Below, piece after piece: positions 54,383 through 63,237 of a stretch of DNA of 64,000 nucleotides. Within the stretch, counting starts at the first letter, position 1, and every line of letters begins with the position of its first letter. The stretch is from the NCBI RefSeq assembly GCF_023897015.1, contig NZ_JAMHFY010000009.1, positions 1 through 64,000 on the forward strand, in the 5' to 3' direction. The notes beneath the pieces are model-generated. The model saw only the letters and a list, made by a program, of their open reading frames with translations. It did not search any database and was not told where the DNA came from. The stretch comes from Desulfosporosinus nitroreducens. GTDB lineage: Bacteria; Bacillota; Desulfitobacteriia; Desulfitobacteriales; Desulfitobacteriaceae. A program made the translations under genes and the position numbers.

Positions 54383-57300
54383 CTATTCGACAACAATAAG
54401 GAGTTCTCCAGCCTTGACCTGCTGTCCTTCCTTAATATTTACCGACCTGACAATCCCTGAGATAGAACTCGTTATCCTTGTTTCCATTTTCATAGCTTCG
54501 ACAACCACCAGGGTTTGATTTTGGGTTACCTGATCTCCTTCTTTTACCATTAACGTCACCACAGTCCCTGGGATAGTGGATCCAATCTCATTCTTATTGT
54601 CAGGGTCTGCCATCTCCGTCAAACTGTATTCTCCAGACTGGCTAAGAATGTTGATGTCGCTCCAGTTCTTGTCCTTGATTTTGATTTCTCTTCTATTCCT
54701 GTTGACTTCAAACACCAGAGTTCTGTACCCTTCCAGATCCGGCTTTCCAATGGAGCGGAGCTTGATCATTAGACTCCTTCCTTCTGCGACCTCAGCCTCG
54801 ATAATCTCTCCTTCATGTAGACCATGGAAGAACACATCGCTCCCGAGCCTGCTCAGGTCTCCGTATTCGGCTACAATTTTCAAGAATCCTTCAAACACTT
54901 CCGGATACAAGGCATAACTCAGGATATCCTTCTTAGTTGGTTCAAACTCAAATTTATCCCTTAGGTGATTAGAGATTTTCTCAAAATCCTCATCTGGGAG
55001 CAGTTCACCTGGACGCTCAGTAATGGGTTTTTCCCCCTTCAGGACCAGCTTCTGGAGTTTCTCTGGGAAACCTCCCATGGGCTGGCCCATCATCCCCTTA
55101 AAATAAGCTACGACAGAATCAGGAAAGGTCATATGTTCTGCTTTCTCGTAAATATTTTCTGGAGTGAGGTTATTTTGGACCATAAATATCGCAAAATCTC
55201 CTACGACTTTCGAGGACGGAGTGACTTTCACGATATCCCCTAACATCTCGTTAACTGTCTTGTACATTTCCTTAATCTCGGTAAATTTATGCCCAAGCCC
55301 GAAGCTTTCCACTTGAGGCTTAAGGTTGGAGTACTGCCCTCCGGGAATCTCATACTTATAAATTTCAGCAGATCCCGATCTCAAGCCCGACTCGTATTTG
55401 CCATAAACCGGTCGTACTGCTTCCCAGTAGTCAGACACCTTTTGGATTCCTTTTAAATCAATTCCCGTGTCCCTTTCCATATTTTTAAGAGCTGCAGCGA
55501 TGGAATTCAGGGCCGGTTGGCTCGTAAGTCCTGACATGCTATTAAATGCAGTGTCCACAATATCTACCCCCGCTTCCACAGCCATGAGTACGGTTGCCAC
55601 CCCATTACCTGTAGTGTCGTGGGTATGAAGATGAAGGGGAATACCGATCTCATTTTTCAAGGTGCTAACCAGCTTATAGGCCGCATGAGGCTTTAAGAGG
55701 GCCGACATGTCTTTTATACACAGAATATGGGCACCGGTTTTTTCTATCTCTTTCGCAAGCTTGATATAGTAATCTAAGTTATACTTTTCCTTCTTACTGT
55801 CGAGGATGTCTCCCGTATAACAAATACAGGCTTCGGCGATCTTCCCGTTCTTTAAGACTTCCTCGATAGAGAGTTCCATGCCTCTCAGCTCATTTAGAGA
55901 GTCGAAGATTCTAAAGACATCAATTCCAGTGACTGCTGACTCTTTAATAAATTCTCTGATGACATTGTCCGGATAGTTCTTATAGCCTACCCCATTCGCT
56001 CCTCTTATGAGCATCTGGAAGAGGATATTCGGGACTCGTTTCCTCAGCAGCTCCAGCCTTGCCCATGGAGACTCTTTGAGGAATCTGTAGGCCACGTCAA
56101 AGGTTGCGCCCCCCCACATTTCAAGAGAAAATAGATCTTTGCCGTAGGCTGAAGTTGCCTTGGCAATCTTAACCATATCCTTGGTCCTGATCCTTGTCGC
56201 CATCAGAGATTGATGGGCATCCCGCATAGTCGTGTCTGTAAGCAATACCTTCTTCTGAGATTTTATCCAGTTGACAAGCCCTTCAGCACCTTGAGCATCA
56301 AGGATCTGCTTGGTCCCACTCAGATCGTTCAGACTGATACCTTCGGTTTTGGGTACCTTGGGAACGTCATATTCCTGCTTTAACCCCCTCGTCTCATTGA
56401 CTACCACATTGCCGAGGAATTTCAGAAGCCGGCTTTCATCATCCGATTTCTGAGTAAGGGAGATTAAGTCAGGATTTTCCTCGATGAAACCGGTATGGCA
56501 CTCTCCGTTAAGAAACTGCGGGTGATTAAGAACATTGATCAAAAATCCCATATTGGTCTTGACCCCAGTAATCTGTGTCTCCGTTATAGATCGGATGGAT
56601 TTCTTAATGGCATCCTGAAAACTCCTGGACCAGGAGATGTTCTTGACGAGGAGGCTATCATAATAGGGACTGATTTCAGCGCCATTGAATCCGTTTCCGC
56701 CGTCCAATCTGATCCCGAATCCCGAACCCGTCTTGTAGGATTCGATCTTCCCAGTGTCAGGAGCGAAATTAGTCGCGGGATCCTCTGTCGTGATTCTACA
56801 TTGAATGGAATACCCATTGAACATGATATCCTCCTGGGAGTTTATCCCGATCTCAGGAGAATTCAGGGCGTATCCTTGGGCGATCAGGATCTGTGCCTGG
56901 ACGATATCTATCCCCGTAACCATCTCTGTAACCGTGTGCTCAACCTGGATCCGCGGATTCATTTCAATGAAATAATAATTCCCCTGGTTGTCTACCAGAA
57001 ATTCAAGGGTTCCGGCGTTTCTGTATTTTACAGCCTTCGCAATCTTCAGAGCGTCCTGATAGATATTATTTCTAATTTCCTGAGGGATGGAAAAGGCAGG
57101 TGTGAACTCCACGACCTTCTGATGCCGTCTCTGGATTGAACAGTCCCTTTCAAACATGTGTACTATATTGCCGTACTTGTCCCCGAGGACTTGTACTTCG
57201 ATATGTTTGGGTTTTTCAATGAATTTTTCCATAAATATATGATCAATGCCAAAGGCTTTTTTCGCCTCGCTTTTAGCGCCTAAGAAGCCAGACTCCAGCT

Positions 57301-57835
57301 CACTTTCGTCTCTGACGATCCGCATTCCCCTTCCGCCGCCTCCGGCAGTCGCCTTAAGCATCAGAGGATAACCGCATTCTTTCGCGTGCCTTCTTGCCTC
57401 AGCCACAGTTTTAATATCCTTCTCATAACCCGGAATAATCGGGACTCCGAATTTCTTGGCGACAATCTTTGACTTGATCTTGTCGCCCAGCGAGTCCATC
57501 ATCTCTGCAGTCGGTCCAATGAATTCGATACCTTCCTGTTCGCAACGTTTGGCAAATTCGGGGTTTTCTGACAAAAAGCCGTATCCTGGATGGATTGCAT
57601 CTACGCCCTTTTTGATTGCCAGACTGATGATTTCCTCAATATTTAGATAAGCGTCAACAGGACTTCTTCCTTCACCGATGAGATAAGCCTCATCGGCTTT
57701 GCTTCTGAAGAGGGAGTATTTGTCTTCGTTGGAATATATCGCGACAGTCCTTACTCCCAGCTCATTACAAGCTCTAAATACCCTAATCGCGATTTCGCCT
57801 CTATTGGCTACCATCACTCTTTTAAAACTACTCAT
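54383..57835 (-). CDS. pyc: Pyruvate carboxylase
   Basis: 1150 residues in the classic order: N-terminal biotin carboxylase (VMVANRGEIAIRVFRACNEL, ATP-grasp GGGGRGMRIVRDE), carboxyltransferase (LLTDTTMRDAHQSLMATRIR, WGGATFDVAYRFL), PYC oxaloacetate-allosteric domain and a C-terminal biotinyl domain with Lys1116 in VVEAMKMETRI. It converts pyruvate, bicarbonate and ATP to oxaloacetate. RBS GGAGG. A single-gene tetrameric enzyme, anaplerotic for the TCA cycle and gluconeogenesis. Confidence 0.95.
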   Translation of the reverse strand: MSSFKRVMVANRGEIAIRVFRACNELGVRTVAIYSNEDKYSLFRSKADEAYLIGEGRSPVDAYLNIEEIISLAIKKGVDAIHPGYGFLSENPEFAKRCEQEGIEFIGPTAEMMDSLGDKIKSKIVAKKFGVPIIPGYEKDIKTVAEARRHAKECGYPLMLKATAGGGGRGMRIVRDESELESGFLGAKSEAKKAFGIDHIFMEKFIEKPKHIEVQVLGDKYGNIVHMFERDCSIQRRHQKVVEFTPAFSIPQEIRNNIYQDALKIAKAVKYRNAGTLEFLVDNQGNYYFIEMNPRIQVEHTVTEMVTGIDIVQAQILIAQGYALNSPEIGINSQEDIMFNGYSIQCRITTEDPATNFAPDTGKIESYKTGSGFGIRLDGGNGFNGAEISPYYDSLLVKNISWSRSFQDAIKKSIRSITETQITGVKTNMGFLINVLNHPQFLNGECHTGFIEENPDLISLTQKSDDESRLLKFLGNVVVNETRGLKQEYDVPKVPKTEGISLNDLSGTKQILDAQGAEGLVNWIKSQKKVLLTDTTMRDAHQSLMATRIRTKDMVKIAKATSAYGKDLFSLEMWGGATFDVAYRFLKESPWARLELLRKRVPNILFQMLIRGANGVGYKNYPDNVIREFIKESAVTGIDVFRIFDSLNELRGMELSIEEVLKNGKIAEACICYTGDILDSKKEKYNLDYYIKLAKEIEKTGAHILCIKDMSALLKPHAAYKLVSTLKNEIGIPLHLHTHDTTGNGVATVLMAVEAGVDIVDTAFNSMSGLTSQPALNSIAAALKNMERDTGIDLKGIQKVSDYWEAVRPVYGKYESGLRSGSAEIYKYEIPGGQYSNLKPQVESFGLGHKFTEIKEMYKTVNEMLGDIVKVTPSSKVVGDFAIFMVQNNLTPENIYEKAEHMTFPDSVVAYFKGMMGQPMGGFPEKLQKLVLKGEKPITERPGELLPDEDFEKISNHLRDKFEFEPTKKDILSYALYPEVFEGFLKIVAEYGDLSRLGSDVFFHGLHEGEIIEAEVAEGRSLMIKLRSIGKPDLEGYRTLVFEVNRNRREIKIKDKNWSDINILSQSGEYSLTEMADPDNKNEIGSTIPGTVVTLMVKEGDQVTQNQTLVVVEAMKMETRITSSISGIVRSVNIKEGQQVKAGELLIVVE

Positions 57836-57990
57836 AAATTTCTTCCTCCATGATTATTTGAACACTCGACTTTGCGAAGGGTACTTGATACAATGGGTTT
57901 TCTAAAAATAACTTTTTCAATTATTTAATGCATTTAATTATACATTATTTTTACGTTCTTGTTGCCATATAAACAATGTATACAAGAATA

Positions 57991-58158
57991 CTTAGCACCA
58001 TCCTTCCCTGATCCGTTTGGAAGCTTCTATTCCATTCAGCCCCGGCATTTCAATATCCATGAAAATTATTTGGAACTCCAGAAAATTGCCCAGTCGATCA
58101 TAGGCAATTTTAAATTCCTCGATGCTCAAGGAATTATTGAGAAATCCACCTTGAGTTG
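57991..58158 (-). pseudogene. Response regulator receiver fragment
   Basis: Minus-strand codons: GFLNNSLSIEEFKIAYDRLG then NFLEFQIIFMDIEMPGLNGI and EASKRIREGWC stop. FMDIEMPGxNGIE is the phosphorylation loop of CheY-like receiver domains, especially LytTR-type regulators. The acidic N-terminal pair and the output domain are missing. Confidence 0.6.
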
Positions 58159-58172
58159 AGCCCTTCCTTCAA

Positions 58173-58206
58173 GCTAAGCCCGGAGACAAAACTCTCCGGG
58201 CTTAGC
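58173..58206. terminator. 14-bp hairpin
   Basis: gctaagcccggaga and tctccgggcttagc pair perfectly around a 6-base loop. It separates the response regulator scrap from the DsrE gene and can terminate the latter on the minus strand. Confidence 0.55.
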
Positions 58207-58233
58207 GATTGACGGAATGAATGTTGGCTTTGT

Positions 58234-58765
58234 TTAAATAAATAAATTAACGTTTGAATCCTCTGCTTCTCCTAAATAATAACCCACTCCGCCAATTTTA
58301 ACGCCGTCCAGCAGTTCCTCTTGTTTTAGACCCATCACATCCATGGACATTTGGCAGGCTACTACCTCTACTCCATTGCACATCGCTGCACTAATGAGAT
58401 CCTCCAGGGAAGAAACATTTTTGTCCTTCATAACTTTTCTGATCATTTTTCCGCCCATGCCCAGCATATTCATGTTCGATAACTTAAGCCGTTTACTTCC
58501 TCTCGGCATCATCATGCTGAACATCTTATCCATAAAGCCCTTTTGAGTGCTGACTTTTTCGTGTTTACGAAGAATATTTAATCCCCAAAAGGTGAAAAAC
58601 ATCGTAACTTTCTTGCCCATGGATGCAACGTCTTCAAGCGTACCTGAATAAAAATCCAAGGACTTTCCATACTTCTTTATCCATGCCTAGTTTTGCATCG
58701 ATACTTTCCAGTTGATTATTTATCGGTTGCACGTTGCTTGGTTGCTCTTCTAATTTAACTGTCAT
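58234..58765 (-). pseudogene. DsrE/DsrF-like peroxiredoxin family protein, decayed
   Basis: ATG at 58763-58765 with AGGAGGAGG gives MTVKLEEQPSNVQPINNQLE then SIDAKLGMDKEVWKV. The frame then breaks; the long open part 58234-58659 has DFYSGTLEDVASMGKKVTMF, TFWGLNILRK and AAMCNGVEVVACQMSMDVMG, matching DsrE_2 family proteins. Compared with the usual order, a block of about 17 residues after SGTLED is missing, so a frameshift and a deletion are both present. Confidence 0.6.
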
Positions 58766-59094
58766 TGTCTAAATCCTCCTCCTATCATTTTTCCGTAAAG
58801 AATCTAAGTCCTCATCACCACCTCTTCGTTTAATGATGAGCTTACGGATTAGCTGCCCCCAAATAGTTGATTGTGCACGATTTCGCATGATTGGGTATAA
58901 TCTAATCCGAATAAAACGATTATCTTTTTCTATTGTAGCTTAGAATAATTAATCTGCATAATATAGGTTTTGCTCCGATCAAAATTCAAAATTCCTCAGA
59001 CTTATCTTCAGAAAGCCTTCATAAACTCAGGCGTTTTTCTTAATTTGTGTGTTTTACAATAGATACAGTTAACAAATTAAGGATGGATAAAACG

Positions 59095-60567
59095 ATGAAA
59101 AAAATGACATTATGGCTTAATTCTGTTTTGAAGGTACTTTTTAGCATCATTATTGTGGGTTCAATCTATAACACCTGCATAGCATCGGGTTCGTATGATC
59201 AATCCCGCACAGGACTTGTCTTACTTGGTATTTGGACCGGATTGGGACTTTTGTTTTATAAGCTCAGGCCCAGACTCAGTTTTAAGGTACTTTTCACCGG
59301 CATCTTGCTCATAAGCTTGGATCTTCGAATTTTATGGTTCTTAAATATAGACAGTCTGCCGGTTTCTGATTTTGGCATGATGTTTTATAACGGCAGTCAG
59401 GTTATTCAAGGCCATACCGACATGTTTAAGGGTATCAACTATTTTGCTCGCTTTCCCCACATGTCACTTACCGTAATGTACTTCGGCTTGATCCAGTACC
59501 TGTTTGCGGATGCGCTCAGTATGACTCGTCTGATCAATATCGGCCTTTCGCTTATCAATGTTGTTTTACTTTATTTTATAGCCGATCAATTATTCCACGA
59601 CAGGCCTAAAAGTCTTGGGGTCATGTTTATTGCCGGCATTTTCCCGCCAATGATCTATTACAACAACGTTTTTGCCTCAGAAAACCTGGCGATGCCCTTA
59701 TTGCTGCTGAGTGTTCTTTTTTATCTTCAAGCAGTTAATGGCCAAAAAACAATCCCCTTCCTTTGTTCCGGTTTATTATTAAGCCTTGCCCATTTATTCC
59801 GGCCCCTCCTTTATGTAGTTCTTGTGGCTTACGTTCTTTACGCATTGATCTATTATCAAAATCATATCCAGGCCAAGCTTAAGGCTGTGCTTAGTGTTGT
59901 ACTGTCCTCCCTTTTACCCTTTGTTCTGATCAGCCTGATATTGGTGCAAATGGGCATCACCCAGTACCCCTTGTGGCATGGTACAGAACCTTTGACGGTT
60001 TCCGTACTTAAAGGTACCAATATTTCCTCCGGCGGCGGGTGGAATAAAGAGGACGCTTCCGTGTTTAGTCAATTCAACGGGGAATATGAGGCTGTTAATC
60101 AAGAATGCCAAAGGCTAATTAAACAAAGATTCACGGAAACTCCGCCCAGCGGATGGCTTAAATTTTACCTGGTAAAATGCAGCAACCAATGGAGCTCCGG
60201 CGATTTTGGCGGCGCCTATTGGGCGGAAGCAGGACGTACGGACTTCAAGACCCAGACCCTATTTGCCCAAGGTATTCACAGGGGGAACAAAATGGCCATC
60301 TCCATGCTTTCCCAGGGCTTTCTTTTCCATCAGATGGTCTGGATCGTCCTCTTGGCGTTGTCCCTTGGGGGATTATTTCGCAAAGAAAAATCTGGTGCCC
60401 AAAGCCTGCAGCTTTTATATATCCTTTTTATCGGGTTTGCCCTCTTCTATTTGATTACCGAATCACAATCACGCTACGCTTATATTGCCTGTTGGATCTT
60501 TCCGATTTTGGCGATGACTGCTTTTCGAGGAGAGTCTGCTAAGCATAAAGCTGGTGATGAACTGTGA
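59095..60567 (+). CDS. Glycosyltransferase family 39-like integral membrane protein
   Basis: About 490 residues from ATG at 59095 (AAGGA upstream). Ten to eleven predicted helices; the first extracytoplasmic loop has the SDFGMMFYNG acidic pattern of GT-C transferases such as ArnT/PMT, with later LFRPLLYVVLVAYV. Such enzymes move sugars from polyprenyl phosphates to lipids or proteins on the outer face. It overlaps UbiA by 4 bases, so the two are coupled. Confidence 0.65.
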   Translation: MKKMTLWLNSVLKVLFSIIIVGSIYNTCIASGSYDQSRTGLVLLGIWTGLGLLFYKLRPRLSFKVLFTGILLISLDLRILWFLNIDSLPVSDFGMMFYNGSQVIQGHTDMFKGINYFARFPHMSLTVMYFGLIQYLFADALSMTRLINIGLSLINVVLLYFIADQLFHDRPKSLGVMFIAGIFPPMIYYNNVFASENLAMPLLLLSVLFYLQAVNGQKTIPFLCSGLLLSLAHLFRPLLYVVLVAYVLYALIYYQNHIQAKLKAVLSVVLSSLLPFVLISLILVQMGITQYPLWHGTEPLTVSVLKGTNISSGGGWNKEDASVFSQFNGEYEAVNQECQRLIKQRFTETPPSGWLKFYLVKCSNQWSSGDFGGAYWAEAGRTDFKTQTLFAQGIHRGNKMAISMLSQGFLFHQMVWIVLLALSLGGLFRKEKSGAQSLQLLYILFIGFALFYLITESQSRYAYIACWIFPILAMTAFRGESAKHKAGDEL

Positions 60568-61478
60568 TCAAGATAAAAACCAAAATGATTTTAAAAGCCA
60601 TGCGCGTCCATCACTATCTGAAAAACTTTTTAATCTTTTTACCCTTGCTCTTTAGCGGCAATCTCTTCCAAGCAGAAATGCTTCTAAATACTATGGTTGG
60701 TTTTATCGCTTTCAGTCTGGCGGCATCGACTATCTATATTATTAACGACATTCGTGATGTCGAAAGCGATAGGCTGCATGAAATCAAATCAAAAAGGCCG
60801 ATTGCTTCCGGCGCTGTTTCCATAAGGTCCGCTAAAGTATTGGCCCTTATTCTGGTCATCATGAGTCTATTTCTTAACTACCTGGCCTTTGGAACCAGGG
60901 CCTTGGCCTGGATCATTATCCTAACCTATATCTTTCTCAATATGATGTATAGCTTGGGACTGAAAAACATCCCCCTCTTAGACATTAGTATTTTGGTCTC
61001 CGGTTTTTTGTTAAGAGTGATCTATGGTTCTGCCATTTCTTCTGTGATTATATCGAATTGGCTCTATTTAACCGTTATTTCCTTGTCCTTCTATCTGGCG
61101 CTCGGAAAAAGAAGAAATGAAATTAAAAAACACGGCAATATTCGCCAAGTATCCCAGTTCTATAGTCAAAACTTTCTTGATCGGAATATGTATGTCTGTT
61201 TAGGATTAACCATCACTTTTTACGCCCTGTGGTGTGTGGACCCGGTGACTATGGCCATGCATTCCACAAATAATATGATCTGGACCGTGATGCTGGTTCT
61301 GATCATTTGCATGAAATACAGCCTGCAAGTGGAAGGGGATTCCCAGGGTGATCCGGTTGACGTCTTTCTTGGGGACAAAACCTTGATCGGTCTCGTTATT
61401 TCCTACGCCCTCATTATGTTTATCATTATCTATTGTCATTCGATTAATGAGCTTGCAGCCACGATTTTTTTGATGTGA
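60564..61478 (+). CDS. UbiA family, decaprenyl-phosphate phosphoribosyltransferase-like
   Basis: 304 residues, about nine helices. The first Asp-rich motif NDIRDVESD (61-69) and KSKRPIASG fit the UbiA fold; the region YSLGLKNIPLLDIS and the overall length match Rv3806c-type enzymes that place 5-phosphoribose on decaprenyl phosphate. GTG start overlaps the GT39 gene. Product: decaprenyl-phosphoryl-5-phosphoribose, the donor precursor for pentose units of cell wall glycans. Confidence 0.72.
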   Translation: MIKIKTKMILKAMRVHHYLKNFLIFLPLLFSGNLFQAEMLLNTMVGFIAFSLAASTIYIINDIRDVESDRLHEIKSKRPIASGAVSIRSAKVLALILVIMSLFLNYLAFGTRALAWIIILTYIFLNMMYSLGLKNIPLLDISILVSGFLLRVIYGSAISSVIISNWLYLTVISLSFYLALGKRRNEIKKHGNIRQVSQFYSQNFLDRNMYVCLGLTITFYALWCVDPVTMAMHSTNNMIWTVMLVLIICMKYSLQVEGDSQGDPVDVFLGDKTLIGLVISYALIMFIIIYCHSINELAATIFLM

Positions 61479-61493
61479 GGATCTGAAGAAGCT

Positions 61494-62456
61494 ATGAATG
61501 TTTATGACTTCGATAAGACAATTTACGGCGGTGACAGTACCCTGGATTTCTATGTCTATTGCTTAAAGAAATACCCAAGAACCGCATGTTATCTTCCCTC
61601 CCAAATCGGTTCAGCGCTATTGTATGGATTGGGAGTACACAGCAAGGTACGCTTTAAAGAAATCTTTTATTCTTTTCTACGGTCCCTGCAAAATGTTGAC
61701 GAAGTCATCGATGGATTTTGGGAGTCTCATGAACGCAAAATCAAGGGTTGGTATTTAAAGCAGAGACATAACAGTGATCTGATCATCTCCGCCTCGCCGG
61801 AGTTTTTACTAAAGCCGATCGGCGAAAGACTGAGTATAACTATCCTGGCCTCAAAAGTAAATAAAACCAGCGGCCTGTATGAAGGGGAAAATTGTTACGG
61901 ACAAAATAAAGTTGAGCGCCTGAATCGTGAAATCAAGGATTGGGTGATTGATGAGTTTTATTCAGATTCCCTATCGGATGCGCCCCTGGCCATGCTGGCT
62001 AAGCAAAGTTTTCGTGTTGACGGTGATGATCTTATCCCATGGCCGGACTATCATCCATCGGGATTCAAGAAAGCTAAGGGGTTATTGACAACCAAAGAGT
62101 TCATTGGGTTTTTGGTCATCGGTACGATCAATACACTAAACGGTGTATTATTTGCTTACCTGTTTTCCCTGCTGTTTAATGTCAATACGGCTTTTATGGT
62201 TGGCTATTTAATGAGCCTCAGCCTATCCTATCTGCTTAACAGCTGCCTGACATTTAAAGAAGCGGTGTCTTGGCCTAAATATTTTAAATTTTGTTTTTCG
62301 TACATTCCAAATTTTTTGATCCAAAACTTCATTGTTCTAATCTTTTTTAACGTTTGTGGTCTGCCTGAATTGCTTGTTTATTCCCTTGCCGCCATTATCG
62401 GAGTTCCGATAACCTTTATCCTAATAAAGAATCTTGCTTTTAGATCGGTTACATAG
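61494..62456 (+). CDS. HAD phosphatase and GtrA-like membrane domain fusion
   Basis: 320 residues. N-terminal HAD of the SerB/CicA-like type: DFDKT (Asp5, Asp7), a Ser in ISASPEFLL, a Lys block and SDSLSDAPLA. C-terminal (about 195-320) four helices, FIGFLVIGTINTLNGVLFAY and LSYLLNSCLTFKEA, matching GtrA-like flippase helpers. A fusion of dephosphorylation and lipid-linked sugar translocation fits the UbiA neighbour: the HAD could remove the 5-phosphate and GtrA carry the lipid-ribose across. Confidence 0.75.
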   Translation: MNVYDFDKTIYGGDSTLDFYVYCLKKYPRTACYLPSQIGSALLYGLGVHSKVRFKEIFYSFLRSLQNVDEVIDGFWESHERKIKGWYLKQRHNSDLIISASPEFLLKPIGERLSITILASKVNKTSGLYEGENCYGQNKVERLNREIKDWVIDEFYSDSLSDAPLAMLAKQSFRVDGDDLIPWPDYHPSGFKKAKGLLTTKEFIGFLVIGTINTLNGVLFAYLFSLLFNVNTAFMVGYLMSLSLSYLLNSCLTFKEAVSWPKYFKFCFSYIPNFLIQNFIVLIFFNVCGLPELLVYSLAAIIGVPITFILIKNLAFRSVT

Positions 62457-62535
62457 CAGCCTCTAAGCAACTCATTACAAGATATAATGTGGTATACTTT
62501 GGACGTATGGCCGGAAGATAGGAGGAAAACTCGGT

Positions 62536-63237
62536 ATGGACAGCTACAAGATACTCATAGCCGATGACGAAGATGATATCCGGGACTTACTAGAGATCTA
62601 TCTAAAAAGCGAAGGATTTGAAGTCGCCACAGCCGTTGACGGGTATGAAGCCTTGCAAATACTCGAAACACGTGATTTTGATTTGATCATTCTGGATATC
62701 ATGATGCCGAGACTGGATGGCATTCAAACCTGCTTCAAAATCAGAAAAGATAAAGGCATCCCGATTATCATGTTGTCCGCCAAAAGTGAGGACGTCGATA
62801 AAATCCTGGGGTTAAACACAGGCGCAGACGACTACGTAACAAAGCCGTTTAATCCGTTGGAGGTTGTTGCCAGAGTCAAATCCCAACTCAGACGCTATAC
62901 CCGACTCAATGACTATATTCCCAAATCAAATGATGAAATCGTCATTGGAGGACTTGTTATCAATACCGCCAGCCACCAAATCAAAGTGGATGGCAAGGAT
63001 ATCAAGCTGACACCAACCGAATTCTCCATCCTGGAGGTGCTTGCTCGGAACAAAGGAAGGGTCTTGAGCATTGAAAACATCTATGAAAACGTGTGGAACG
63101 AACCTCTCTACGAATCAGAAAATACGGTTGCCGTTCATATCCGCAATATCAGAGAAAAAACCGAAATTAATCCGAAAGAGCCACGCTATATTAAGGTCGT
63201 TTGGGGGGTAGGCTATAAAATTGATCACAATCCATAA
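62536..63237 (+). CDS. OmpR/PhoB family response regulator
   Basis: 233 residues. Receiver domain with ADDEDD, Asp54 in LIILDIMMPRLDG and Lys in YVTKPF; C-terminal winged helix ending VWGVGYKID. GGAGG precedes ATG. Overlaps the start of the kinase gene. VanR-like by general order; no cell wall antibiotic genes are near, though the cluster just upstream concerns cell surface glycans. Confidence 0.9.
   Translation: MDSYKILIADDEDDIRDLLEIYLKSEGFEVATAVDGYEALQILETRDFDLIILDIMMPRLDGIQTCFKIRKDKGIPIIMLSAKSEDVDKILGLNTGADDYVTKPFNPLEVVARVKSQLRRYTRLNDYIPKSNDEIVIGGLVINTASHQIKVDGKDIKLTPTEFSILEVLARNKGRVLSIENIYENVWNEPLYESENTVAVHIRNIREKTEINPKEPRYIKVVWGVGYKIDHNP

Noticed and set aside
57959-58159. Plus-strand gene of 66 codons
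   Set aside because: The minus strand carries a clear response regulator receiver domain in the same place; the plus frame is its shadow.
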